NCBI RefSeq assembly: GCF_013391765.2 | Contig: NZ_JACBGI020000003.1 | Location: 1-64,000 of the forward strand | Length of the DNA stretch: 64,000 bases | Direction of reading: 5' to 3' | Origin: Thiomicrorhabdus heinhorstiae | Lineage (GTDB): Bacteria; Pseudomonadota; Gammaproteobacteria; Thiomicrospirales; Thiomicrospiraceae | In this document: piece after piece, positions 1-8,156 of the stretch | Position numbering within the stretch: the stretch's first letter is position 1 | Layout of the letters: the number at the start of each line of letters is the position of its first letter | Program-made: the position numbers and the translations under genes | Notes under the pieces: model-generated | The model's database searches: none | What the model was told of the DNA's origin: nothing | The model's input: only the letters and a program-made list of their open reading frames with translations

Positions 1-54
1 GCGTTTTTTATTACTACTGACTTTTATGTCAAAGCCTTTTTACAGCTTTATCGC

Positions 55-537
55 TTACAGATAATGCCGTCGAACGTGTTCCAATAACCCTTTGGAAGCG
101 GATTCGACCAAATCAAACACATGATCGAAACCTTGCGGCCCGCCGTAATAAGGGTCCGGCACTTCCTTCTCATCAAATTCCCGACTATAGTCCAAAAACA
201 GCTGCACCTTTTCTCTATACTCGTCCGGTGCCATTTCCAACAGATTATGATAATTAGAAACATCCATCGCCAAAATGTAGTCGTATTGATAGAAATCGCC
301 AAAATCCACCTGGCGAGCCCGTAAATCGCTCATATGAATCCCACGGGTAAAAGCAACCTGGGTCGAGCGTTTATCCGGTGGGTTACCGACATGATATGCT
401 GCCGTACCGGCTGAATCGATTTCAATCAATTTATCCAGCCCTTCGTCTTTGACCATTTTACGGAACACGCCGTGCGCTGTCGGTGAGCGGCAAATATTGC
501 CTAAACAGACAAACAAGACCGAGACTTTTTTTGCCAT
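55..537 (-). CDS. Low-molecular-weight protein-tyrosine phosphatase
   Basis: Cytoplasmic phosphatase of the LMW-PTP family, 160 residues, the normal family length. The P-loop C-x5-R-S is at residues 11-18 (Cys11 nucleophile, Arg17), and the general-acid loop is Asp128-Pro129 followed by two tyrosines. Members remove phosphate from tyrosine, for example on tyrosine kinases of capsule export, or from arginine in some relatives. No polysaccharide genes are visible here, so the substrate is unknown. It is transcribed divergently from rluA across a 57-bp gap. The ATG start fits the usual family N-terminus, with the P-loop about ten residues in. Confidence 0.93.
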   Translation of the reverse strand: MAKKVSVLFVCLGNICRSPTAHGVFRKMVKDEGLDKLIEIDSAGTAAYHVGNPPDKRSTQVAFTRGIHMSDLRARQVDFGDFYQYDYILAMDVSNYHNLLEMAPDEYREKVQLFLDYSREFDEKEVPDPYYGGPQGFDHVFDLVESASKGLLEHVRRHYL

Positions 538-594
538 GGGAGTCGCTTCCTTCGTTTAAAATAAGCTCCATAGTTTACCTGCCCCGACAATAGA

Positions 595-1269
595 ATGCAT
601 CCTCAAAACCAACCGATTCAACTACGCCATTTTGACTTCGACCCGCAATGGGTTCTCTACGCCGACGAACATTTACTGGTGGTCAATAAACCGAGCGGTC
701 TGCTATCGGTGCCGGGCCGCGGTGCGGATAAACAGCTTTGCCTGCAATCTCTGCTCGATGAACACTATCCGCAAGTGCGAATCGTCCACCGTCTTGATAT
801 GGATACTTCCGGCCTGATGGTGCTGGCCATGAATGCAGAAGCTCACCGTCAGCTTAGTCGCCAATTTCAGGATAGACAGATCTCAAAAACTTATCTGGCT
901 GTATGCAGCGGCAAACCGTCGCAATTACAAGGCCGGATAGGCTTGCCTATGCGCTGCGACTGGGAAAGACGCCCTCTGCAAATGATCGACTTCCGGTTCG
1001 GAAAATCCGCCCTAACCTACTGGCAAGTATTACACATGCATAGAGACCGCTTTTTGATTCTGCTGACTCCGATTACCGGACGCTCTCATCAGTTGCGTCT
1101 GCATATGAAAATGCTCGGCCACCCGATTCTCGGAGACAACCTCTATGCCGACCGGCACAGTTTGCAACAAACCGAACGTTTGATGCTGCATGCCCACAGT
1201 CTGAGCTTTCGCCACCCCGTCAGCGGAAGTTTAATGCACTTCCAATGTCCACCCGACTGGGAACATTAA
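595..1269 (+). CDS. rluA: Dual-specificity rRNA/tRNA pseudouridine synthase RluA
   Basis: Converts uridine to pseudouridine in 23S rRNA (position 746) and in the anticodon arm of several tRNAs. The 224-residue protein has the catalytic HRLD motif at residues 65-68 (Asp68), the NKPSGLLSVPGR segment near residue 31, and the conserved ITGRSHQLRLHM block in the C-terminal half. It has no S4 RNA-binding domain, which separates RluA from RluC and RluD; the length also matches RluA. It stands alone on the plus strand, divergent from the phosphatase gene. Confidence 0.92.
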   Translation: MHPQNQPIQLRHFDFDPQWVLYADEHLLVVNKPSGLLSVPGRGADKQLCLQSLLDEHYPQVRIVHRLDMDTSGLMVLAMNAEAHRQLSRQFQDRQISKTYLAVCSGKPSQLQGRIGLPMRCDWERRPLQMIDFRFGKSALTYWQVLHMHRDRFLILLTPITGRSHQLRLHMKMLGHPILGDNLYADRHSLQQTERLMLHAHSLSFRHPVSGSLMHFQCPPDWEH

Positions 1270-1329
1270 CTGGCACAAAGAATGCTAAGCATAATGCTGA
1301 AAGCGCGTTGATAAAGATCTCTACTGACT

Positions 1330-1343
1330 TAAAGATATCTTTA
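1330..1343. promoter_or_regulatory. 14-bp perfect palindrome upstream of the coiled-coil gene pair
   Basis: The sequence TAAAGATATCTTTA is a perfect palindrome in the 125-bp gap between rluA and the next gene, about 50 bp before its GTG start. It could be an operator, but no regulator is known and AT-rich palindromes this short also occur by chance. Confidence 0.25.
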
Positions 1344-1394
1344 CAGGAACCGATATAAATTAAGTGACCGCTGACAGAATCGAAGGAGCCTCTT

Positions 1395-2036
1395 GTGAAT
1401 AGTGTTGACGAACAAGCTACCGAAGCCATGCTAAAAATGATGGACGCTGAAGCCATGGAACCAAACGACGAACTACTGTCGGATATGGCAGAGGCGGAAA
1501 ACCCCGAAAATTCTGAAGCAGACATTATTGACGAATTACTTGACGATGCCTCGATAGACGATCTTATTGAAAACCCTGAGCCAACCTCGACGGACGCAAT
1601 TGCCCGGATCGAAGAGACAGCGCCGGAAAGTGACGTTCCGGTAAACGAAAATATCACTAACTCCCCATCCTCCTCCGCACAGAAGGCGATTGAGCAGATG
1701 GAAGAAGCGCTGCAAATCGAACAGGAAGTCAAAGAAATCTCCGAACAGGTCAACCAGGCAACTCAGGAAGCGACGCAAATCGCCCTTGCGGCTTCCGAAC
1801 GCGCACAGAGTGCCGCGGAAGCTTTGCAAAAAACACTGGAAGCGACCCTGGACGCTGCGGAAAAAACCATTCAGGCGGCACAAAATGCCGGTATTCAACT
1901 GGATGAACTGCAAGCGACCCCGTTGGATGAAACCGCCATGAGTGCTCGCCTACAGGAAATTCAGAACAAAAACAACGAACTGAAAGCGGTCAACCTGGCT
2001 TTAATCGCCAAAATCAGCAGTTTTAAAACTCAGTAA
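1395..2036 (+). CDS. Acidic, alanine/glutamine-rich coiled-coil protein of unknown function
   Basis: 213 residues, not recognised. It starts at a GTG six bases after a strong GAAGGAG ribosome site (1382-1388). The first half is very acidic (Glu/Asp/Asn-rich, probably disordered). Residues about 100-165 form an alanine-rich helical region with many Gln, Glu and Lys, and a second short coiled coil ends the protein. There is no signal peptide or membrane segment, so it is probably cytoplasmic. The next gene starts 15 bp downstream and has a similar Ala/Gln-rich helix, so the two likely work together. Function is not assignable from sequence alone. Confidence 0.75.
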   Translation: MNSVDEQATEAMLKMMDAEAMEPNDELLSDMAEAENPENSEADIIDELLDDASIDDLIENPEPTSTDAIARIEETAPESDVPVNENITNSPSSSAQKAIEQMEEALQIEQEVKEISEQVNQATQEATQIALAASERAQSAAEALQKTLEATLDAAEKTIQAAQNAGIQLDELQATPLDETAMSARLQEIQNKNNELKAVNLALIAKISSFKTQ

Positions 2037-2051
2037 TCGAGAGATTCGGCA

Positions 2052-3209
2052 ATGAGCACGCAAAACGACGATCTGCTGGAACAGTTGCAACAACTCGAAC
2101 CGGTTGAAACCGAAAAAAGTATCGAATCTTCGCCTCAGGAGAAACTCGAAGAACTTGGGGAAAACCTGCAACAACAGCAATCAAACATTCAAAACCTGCA
2201 CGAAATTCAACAAGGTGCACTTTTGGAAGCCGCCTTGCAGAGTGCACAAATCGCTCAGGAAACTGCCCGACATGGTCAAGATGCCGCTGAAAGTGTCATA
2301 AAATTGGCGGAAAAGCTTAATAGCGAAATCTACGAGCTGCAGGAAGCCAACCGCTTCTGGAAACAGTCAACGCACAAAACTCAGGACGAACTCAAAGCGG
2401 TGCACAAGCGCAGTGCATGGATGCTGACTTCCGGCATTCTTTTCAGCCTGATGAGTTTAGGTGTTATGGGTTACCTTCTTTATGACAGCCATCACAGTAA
2501 TGCGCAGCTCAAGGGTGAGGTGCTGGATATAGTGCAAACCGAGCAACGACTGTTGCAAAATAAAGTCACTATGAAGATGGATGAACTGGCATCGACCATC
2601 GAATTGTTGAGTTATCAAATTCAGCAGAAACCGCTGCCGATTAAGAATGAAGTTACCGCCAGCGAAGCCGAGAATACGGCAGCCCACACACCGGAGCCGA
2701 TAGCAGAACCTGAAAGCGCATCGCCGGTAGCCGCAGCGGCAGGGACACTTCCTCAAGATCAAGCATCCCAAGAACAGATAATGCTTGCCTGGCAAACCCG
2801 ATTGCAAGCCGAACTGAAGCCTTTGCAGCAGAAAATCGACACCGTCATCGGTGATTTGAAAACGCTTGCCAAGCGTCAGGGAGAAAGCAAAGCAGTCCTA
2901 ACAGCGCAAAGCATTAAAATAGATGACAAACAATGGCGGGAAATCGATGCTATCGAAAAACGCCTGCGTTTGCAGAGCAGTGCAATTCAAAGCCTGCGCA
3001 ACCGCATCGATTCAATTTCGTTCAAACCGCTGGAAAACCAGCAGCAACGTCTGCAAGCACAACAAAAAACACTCCAGCAACAGCTTGAAGTGATCGCATT
3101 GCAACAACGAGCTTTAAAGCGTCAGATCGAAAAAGTCGATCAAAATCTGGAAGAAATCCTGCGCAAAAACGCTGCGGTAGCACCGTATAGCTATAAAGCC
3201 CCTCAATAA
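2052..3209 (+). CDS. Single-span membrane protein with long coiled coils, unknown function
   Basis: 385 residues, not recognised. Residues 1-120 are a cytoplasmic Gln/Glu-rich coiled coil resembling the helix of the upstream protein. One membrane segment spans about residues 123-144, preceded by His-Lys-Arg, which predicts N-in/C-out topology. A Pro/Ala/Glu-rich linker (about 200-235) leads to a periplasmic coiled coil (about 245-370) rich in Gln and Leu. This layout recalls envelope-spanning scaffold or tether proteins, but no catalytic domain or SPOR/LysM/peptidase motif is present. It is probably co-transcribed with the preceding gene (15-bp gap). Its stop codon lies against a hairpin that terminates the convergent gene. 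Confidence 0.78.
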   Translation: MSTQNDDLLEQLQQLEPVETEKSIESSPQEKLEELGENLQQQQSNIQNLHEIQQGALLEAALQSAQIAQETARHGQDAAESVIKLAEKLNSEIYELQEANRFWKQSTHKTQDELKAVHKRSAWMLTSGILFSLMSLGVMGYLLYDSHHSNAQLKGEVLDIVQTEQRLLQNKVTMKMDELASTIELLSYQIQQKPLPIKNEVTASEAENTAAHTPEPIAEPESASPVAAAAGTLPQDQASQEQIMLAWQTRLQAELKPLQQKIDTVIGDLKTLAKRQGESKAVLTAQSIKIDDKQWREIDAIEKRLRLQSSAIQSLRNRIDSISFKPLENQQQRLQAQQKTLQQQLEVIALQQRALKRQIEKVDQNLEEILRKNAAVAPYSYKAPQ

Positions 3210-3236
3210 AAAGCGCAGTTAAAATCATAACTGCGC
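3208..3236 (-). terminator. Rho-independent terminator of the DUF6421-like gene
   Basis: An 8-bp perfect stem (GCGCAGTT / AACTGCGC, 3213-3220 and 3229-3236) with an 8-base loop is followed on the minus strand by five T. It lies 35 bp after the stop of the minus-strand gene ending at 3271 and overlaps the stop codon of the convergent plus-strand gene. It may slow transcripts from both sides. Confidence 0.85.
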
Positions 3237-3270
3237 CAGCATTTGTTGCTTAAGGTCAAAAATCGATCGG

Positions 3271-4866
3271 TCAGGAATGAATAGGCGTGAACTCTACGAT
3301 TCGCGATTGACCGCAACTAAAATCGTCGCACAACCACTGCCAAACCTCATCCAGGCTTAAACGACCGTCTTCCAGATAACGCGGCGTACTGATACAGGTA
3401 CCAATCTTCAAATCGCCACTGCGATTAAGATGATGGTAGCGCATATCAAGGCGCTGATCCGGCAAGACTTTGGCAATCAAATGCCCGCTAAGAATTTCTC
3501 CTCCCTTGTAAGTCGCGGTCACCAAATTGTCTTGCTGGTGATAATCGAACAGAGTCTCTTCACCGACTTCACCGTTTCCACTGTTAGACCAGGTATGAAA
3601 ACGCCGCTTATCGTAATCGATTTTAGCCACACGCAATCCTTCGCCTGCTTGATCGATCAACGGCGAGACCCCGTTTTTCAAAGCATGCAGCCGCTTCCTC
3701 ATTTCAAGTTGATCATCCGATAGACGAAAACGGTTATGCTCACCCTTAAGCAAAAAACTCTCAACAAGCGTTTTTGCTTCCAACTGATAGGCCGAATCAT
3801 CACTCAAGCCTTCAACCGCTTCGATGGTTTCAACCATCTTGCCGATTGAAGGCAATAACTTGGGCCATTGCAAATGCAAACGCCCCTGTTCACCTACTTC
3901 AAACGCCAGATCACGCTTTAACCATTCATACAGGAAGCAGCCGGTTGCCGCATCGAAATTGCGTTCCGCATCCGCTTGAAACGGATAACGAAACAGGCGT
4001 TCGAACAGAATCATCTCCATGACCAAAGTCGCATAAGGCAAAACCTCTCTCTGCTGGTCACAAAGCAATAATGTCTGAGCATCGACCTTAATCTCTTCCA
4101 GAACCCCGCAATGCCAATTGAGCTTTAAATACAGATTATCCTGCAATGGGCGAACCCCCTGATGATGGAAATAATCGTGCAAATAGCCCCACAAGCTGCG
4201 AGCGGTGTAAAAGTCTTCACTATCGTAATTGACCGCCGAATCATAATCACTCAAGATTCGCGTATTCGGCACCGTCAGTGCCCGATAGAAGGTTTCAAAC
4301 TTATCGAAGAAGAACAAAGCACACCCCTGCGATTCAACTTTTTGTTGTGCCTGAATATTTTCCGGAAAAAAGACCAGGCAATTTCCTTTGGCAACCCCTT
4401 CCGATGCCTGTAACAGCCGGCTTGGCTGACACGGCTGAGCACTGTAATTCCGCCAAGGTCGCAACACTTCCATATCCGTCAAAGGATCGTCTCTTAACGA
4501 CACGAAATACTGCCATTCAAAACGGTTCCCCAAATCGGAGTTCGGGCAACGCATCGGGCCGATAAAAAAGTCGACCTTACCTTCACCGGAGGAACTGAAG
4601 CAGCGGGCATAATTCGAGAAGTCTGCATCCTGTCCCAAACCTTCCTCGATCCAACGATCGAAATCGGCGCGGAAAACTCGATACAAATCTTCGCGTTCGA
4701 TGGTTTTGTACAGCTTCTCAACATGAAACAACAAGCGTTCGACAAAACGATGATCGACTCCCCAGGTCATACCCTGAGTGGCTGATCGATAAGCCATCCA
4801 TTGGTTGAATACCTCGTCAAAGCGCTGTAACTGAGATTTAAGAGACTGAATTGTCTGCTGCATCAC
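3271..4866 (-). CDS. DUF6421-like protein fused to a small C-terminal beta-barrel domain
   Basis: 531 residues, function unknown. Residues 1 to about 410 resemble proteins I recall as DUF6421 (assignment from memory, moderate). They carry a histidine cluster H230-D-Y-F-H234-H235 followed by Glu257-Glu258, Glu284 and Glu289, a pattern that could bind a metal. Residues about 418-531 match a small domain found elsewhere as free proteins of about 110 residues, often mislabelled N-acetylglutamate synthase: SNSGNGEVGEET, then TATYKGGEILSG, then a Cys-x-Ser-Thr-Pro turn and DGRLSLDEVWQW. The fusion joins two families usually seen separately. There is no signal peptide. The start overlaps the stop of the upstream BacA-like gene by four bases (ATGA), so the two are translationally coupled. 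Confidence 0.7.
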   Translation of the reverse strand: MMQQTIQSLKSQLQRFDEVFNQWMAYRSATQGMTWGVDHRFVERLLFHVEKLYKTIEREDLYRVFRADFDRWIEEGLGQDADFSNYARCFSSSGEGKVDFFIGPMRCPNSDLGNRFEWQYFVSLRDDPLTDMEVLRPWRNYSAQPCQPSRLLQASEGVAKGNCLVFFPENIQAQQKVESQGCALFFFDKFETFYRALTVPNTRILSDYDSAVNYDSEDFYTARSLWGYLHDYFHHQGVRPLQDNLYLKLNWHCGVLEEIKVDAQTLLLCDQQREVLPYATLVMEMILFERLFRYPFQADAERNFDAATGCFLYEWLKRDLAFEVGEQGRLHLQWPKLLPSIGKMVETIEAVEGLSDDSAYQLEAKTLVESFLLKGEHNRFRLSDDQLEMRKRLHALKNGVSPLIDQAGEGLRVAKIDYDKRRFHTWSNSGNGEVGEETLFDYHQQDNLVTATYKGGEILSGHLIAKVLPDQRLDMRYHHLNRSGDLKIGTCISTPRYLEDGRLSLDEVWQWLCDDFSCGQSRIVEFTPIHS

Positions 4867-5405
4867 TTGTCCTCCTGAAGCGTTTTTTTATGTACGCTGA
4901 AGCCCATCCGCACCGCACCGAACCTCTGAACGACGGTAAGACCGTTTTCCAGCGCCGAAGGCAGAGTGGTAATGCAGAAATCCGCCTGATGGAGCGCACA
5001 GAGTTTGGCTGCTTCGGCATTACTGGTCGCAAGCTCAATGTGCTTGGCGCCCTTCGGTAACAGACTTTTCGGTGCCGGATGGCAGATAAAACGATCTTCT
5101 ATCGACACTTTGGTCTTATGCCCGGCCAGCACCATTTCCAATGTCGGAACCACAAAACACTCCATCAACTCGAACTCTTGAAGATGCTGAAAAACGATAT
5201 TGTGCAGATCCGGATAGACTACGCATCCCAATAACACGGCATTCTCCTGATCTTCCAAAGTAGCGGCTTGCGCTTCTTCCAGAGTCTTGTGCAGCACAAC
5301 ACGTCCACTGGAATGGTTCTCCTTCATCCAGTGTTGCGCTGCCATTTCACAATTGGTCCCACTTGGCCCCAGCGTGTGAATCACCCATTCTTTACCTGAT
5401 TTCAT
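4863..5405 (-). CDS. BacA-like protein with prephenate dehydratase fold, no ACT domain
   Basis: 180 residues. The N-terminal TLGPSGTNCEMAA, the middle CHPAP loop, and the ATSNAEAAKL segment followed by a C-terminal strand align along the length with Bacillus BacA, the prephenate decarboxylase of bacilysin synthesis, as I remember it. The TRF catalytic motif of true prephenate dehydratases and the C-terminal ACT domain are both missing, so it is not PheA. The substrate may be prephenate or another acid; this is inference. It is the first gene of a two-gene unit with the DUF6421-like gene (4-bp overlap). The ATG follows AGGAGAAACCTT, a good ribosome site. Confidence 0.72.
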   Translation of the reverse strand: MKSGKEWVIHTLGPSGTNCEMAAQHWMKENHSSGRVVLHKTLEEAQAATLEDQENAVLLGCVVYPDLHNIVFQHLQEFELMECFVVPTLEMVLAGHKTKVSIEDRFICHPAPKSLLPKGAKHIELATSNAEAAKLCALHQADFCITTLPSALENGLTVVQRFGAVRMGFSVHKKTLQEDK

Positions 5406-5734
5406 AAGGTTTCTCCTTGTTCATATTTTCATTCGATACGACAAAGACGAACCCTTAGGGATCCCCACCCCCGGCCAAACCGTGCGGCTTCATGAGTCAG
5501 ATTCGTTTGTTGCAGTTTTAGTTTAGAAAACTCCTATATGGGAAAAAACACCAAAAGGCTTAACTCTTCATTACCGAAAAACAACAAAAGAATATCCGTT
5601 ACAAAACCAGTAACAATTTGAAAAATAAATTATTTTTATCAACCTCTGCGGGTTGAAGTTATAAAGAGACGTCGAGTAATCGGTAAAAAAGCCGAAACTT
5701 TTCCAGGCTGTAAAATTTACTCGATAAAAACAGA
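5406..5734. other. Non-coding region upstream of the BacA-like gene
   Basis: Together with the phoD terminator this is the only gap over 300 bp in the window. Most of it is AT-rich with no credible gene. A GC-rich stretch at about 5450-5500 stands out; read on the minus strand it contains GCACGGTTTGG followed by runs of G, which faintly recalls the end of a group II intron (domains V/VI). That is only a resemblance. The region must hold the promoter of the BacA-like unit. Confidence 0.6.
5589..5616 (-). promoter_or_regulatory. Candidate promoter of the BacA-like/DUF6421-like unit
   Basis: On the minus strand TTGTTA (5611-5616, 4 of 6 to the -35 consensus) and TATTCT (5589-5594, 4 of 6 to the -10) are 16 bp apart. 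An inverted repeat GTTAC/GTAAC (5598-5602 and 5610-5614) lies between them and could be an operator. The long leader of about 180 bases to the start codon is unusual. Confidence 0.35.
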
Positions 5735-5785
5735 CAAATAAAAACCAAAAAGCCCGGAAATCCTTGTTACGGGAAGACCAGGCTT
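5735..5785 (-). terminator. Rho-independent terminator of the phoX-phoD unit
   Basis: On the minus strand AAGCCTGG pairs with CCGGGCTT (5778-5785 with 5750-5757, one G-U pair) around a 20-base loop, followed by a T-rich run. It lies about 60 bp after the phoD stop codon at 5849. Confidence 0.65.
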
Positions 5786-5848
5786 GAATAAGTAAAAAAG
5801 AAGTAAAATAAGTATTTTACATAACTTTAAAAATCAATCGCAAGATTT

Positions 5849-8107
5849 TTAGACGGAAAACTCCTCTAACTGATGTGACCCTTGTTGCACGCGATAACGA
5901 GCAGCCAGTGTCTGCTGATTATTGTCAAAATCGAGTACATCCTCCAAGTGATACCACTCTGCAGTCGTCTCGGATTCCGTTAAAGTCAGCAACAGATAAC
6001 CGTGTTTAGACAAGTCGGTATATTTAATATGCGGATTATAAAGCTTCAACGTTTCTTCAAGTACACCTTGCGTATCAGCCAGTCCAGGAGAGGTAATGGA
6101 TGTGGTAACGAATTCTACGCCATAGGTTTCAGTGGTAAGAATCGGATCGTCAACCATTTCCATCGCCCATGAAGTATGGATATCCCCGGTCAAAACCACC
6201 ACATTATCAATTTGATGCTGGCTGATATGATCCCAAATTCTTTGGCGATTTGCATTATAACCATCCCATTGATCTGTGTTGGCGACATTCAACCATTGGG
6301 AATTCTCGGAAACCGTCAATAATTGCTGGTAATCCTGCAAATCGTTACTGATAAAATCACTGTTCTGAAAGTCTTGCAGATAATCCTGAAACGCTTCAGG
6401 AAGCGCCTGTAGATCAGCCCCTCCCATAGCAATAGACCCCATCGGAATTCTCAGCTGCCCCATCATTACCTGCTGACCAATCAACTTCCAGATGCGACCG
6501 GCCTGATTACTTTTACTCAGGCGTTCTTTTAACCAAGCTTCCTGAGCTTCGGAAATCAAACGTCGTTCGGCATCGTTATAATCATCAGTCAAAACATTCG
6601 CTTGCTGATGACGACCTTGAATCCGCGTATCCAGTAACATCAGTTCGGCAAGCGATCCGAAGGAAAAAGAGCGATAGATTTGCGGATCGGCAAAATCCTG
6701 AATGGTCATTATCGGCATCCACTCGTTATATGCCTGCACGGCAGCGAACTTGCGACTCTCCCAATCACCTTCAGTACTTGGAGAATGATTGACAGCACCA
6801 CCCAGCTCGCCGGCTCCATCCGGGTCCCAACTATTGTCTGCGGTTTCATGGTCGTCCCAAGTAGTAATAAATGCATAGCGGCTGTGCAACAGCTGTAGAT
6901 CGACATCCTCTTTATAATGCTGATGGCGGCGGCGGTAGTCTTGCAGACTCACAATTTCCTTGCGATTGTCTTCATCATAAGTACGACCGTCTTCAATTGC
7001 CCGAGCATCGGCATAATCATTATCCGCACTTGCATCGGCTCCCGGATACTCGTAGATGTAATCCCCTAGATGCAGCACGTAATCCAGATCATTGTGCTTG
7101 GCAACCTGGCGATAACCGTTAAAGTAGCCATGCGGATAACTGGCACAGGAAACGACTGCCAAACGCAGCTGTTGAAGAGAGAAATCTGCAGATGGTAGAG
7201 TTTGGCATCGGCCAGTCAAAGAATACAGAACGCGATTATGTTCATCAGTCATTTCTGCAGTTTCAAAACGATAATAGTAACGTTTACCGGACTGAAGACC
7301 GTTTACCAGTACTTTCGTGCAAAAATCATTTTCAGCTAAAGCCGTCACAGTTCCACTCTGAACCAGCCCCTCGAAAAAAGGGTCATCGGCAACGGTCCAA
7401 TTAATTTGCACCTCTTCCCGCTGAGAAAAACGACTCCATAACACCACACTGTCACTTTGCGGATCACCGCTAGCTACACCCTGCAGAAAAGGCATTTTTG
7501 CTAATCTATTGAGCCCGCAAAAACCGTCACCTTCCGTTGATTCACCACTATATTGCAGAATCGCCTTGCCGCTCTCTTCGAGCGTTAAAAGATAGCCGTA
7601 CGAGTTCCGCCATACACCAGTCATCGCTGCACTTTGCGCTTCATCTGATCTAATCCATTGCAATAAATAATAGTTATTATCTGCATTCTCCAACCAATAC
7701 ATCATATCCGTATACAGAGCAGTAACAGGCAAGACATAATATTCCCTCGGCATAGATTCTTGACTGAAATTGGACTGCTCAAAACTCAATTCCAAATTAG
7801 TTGAATCTGGATCGTAAACCCAGGCTCCGACCGCTTCAAAAGGCCCTAAGGTATCTTCTGTCGTCTGATCTTGCTGGTCATTATCCTGATTCCCGTCATT
7901 GTTTTGCTGATCGTTATCGGTTTCATCAGTTTGATCTGCGGTTTCCGACTGTAAGCTACCGGAAAAACTCTCACTGGAACCGCCGCAAGCGCTCAATAAC
8001 GGCAAGCCGGCACTTCCGAAAAAGACGCTTTTACCCAAAAAAGCCCTGCGTCCATACTCTCTTCTTTGCACAAGTTCAAACTCTTTAAAATCTTTTTTAT
8101 CAGTCAT
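5849..8107 (-). CDS. phoD: PhoD-family alkaline phosphatase/phosphodiesterase, Tat lipoprotein
   Basis: Releases phosphate from phosphomonoesters and phosphodiesters outside the cytoplasm. The N-terminus has a twin-arginine motif (Arg20-Arg21-x-Phe-Leu) and a lipobox LSAC ending at Cys41, predicting Tat export and lipid anchoring. Gly at position +2 favours the outer membrane. PhoD signatures follow: VASGDPQSDSVVLWSR (about 210), the metal-ligand block LHLGDYIYEY, TWDDHE, and LTGDIHTSW near the C-terminus. At 752 residues it is longer than most PhoD proteins because of a low-complexity Asp/Gln/Asn linker (about 55-90) and an extra region (about 90-195) before the PhoD domain. It follows phoX by 49 bp and shares its Pho box. 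Confidence 0.88.
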   Translation of the reverse strand: MTDKKDFKEFELVQRREYGRRAFLGKSVFFGSAGLPLLSACGGSSESFSGSLQSETADQTDETDNDQQNNDGNQDNDQQDQTTEDTLGPFEAVGAWVYDPDSTNLELSFEQSNFSQESMPREYYVLPVTALYTDMMYWLENADNNYYLLQWIRSDEAQSAAMTGVWRNSYGYLLTLEESGKAILQYSGESTEGDGFCGLNRLAKMPFLQGVASGDPQSDSVVLWSRFSQREEVQINWTVADDPFFEGLVQSGTVTALAENDFCTKVLVNGLQSGKRYYYRFETAEMTDEHNRVLYSLTGRCQTLPSADFSLQQLRLAVVSCASYPHGYFNGYRQVAKHNDLDYVLHLGDYIYEYPGADASADNDYADARAIEDGRTYDEDNRKEIVSLQDYRRRHQHYKEDVDLQLLHSRYAFITTWDDHETADNSWDPDGAGELGGAVNHSPSTEGDWESRKFAAVQAYNEWMPIMTIQDFADPQIYRSFSFGSLAELMLLDTRIQGRHQQANVLTDDYNDAERRLISEAQEAWLKERLSKSNQAGRIWKLIGQQVMMGQLRIPMGSIAMGGADLQALPEAFQDYLQDFQNSDFISNDLQDYQQLLTVSENSQWLNVANTDQWDGYNANRQRIWDHISQHQIDNVVVLTGDIHTSWAMEMVDDPILTTETYGVEFVTTSITSPGLADTQGVLEETLKLYNPHIKYTDLSKHGYLLLTLTESETTAEWYHLEDVLDFDNNQQTLAARYRVQQGSHQLEEFSV

Positions 8108-8156
8108 ACATTCCCCCTAAATTGCCACGACCGTTGACGTCACAATAGAAATTCTT

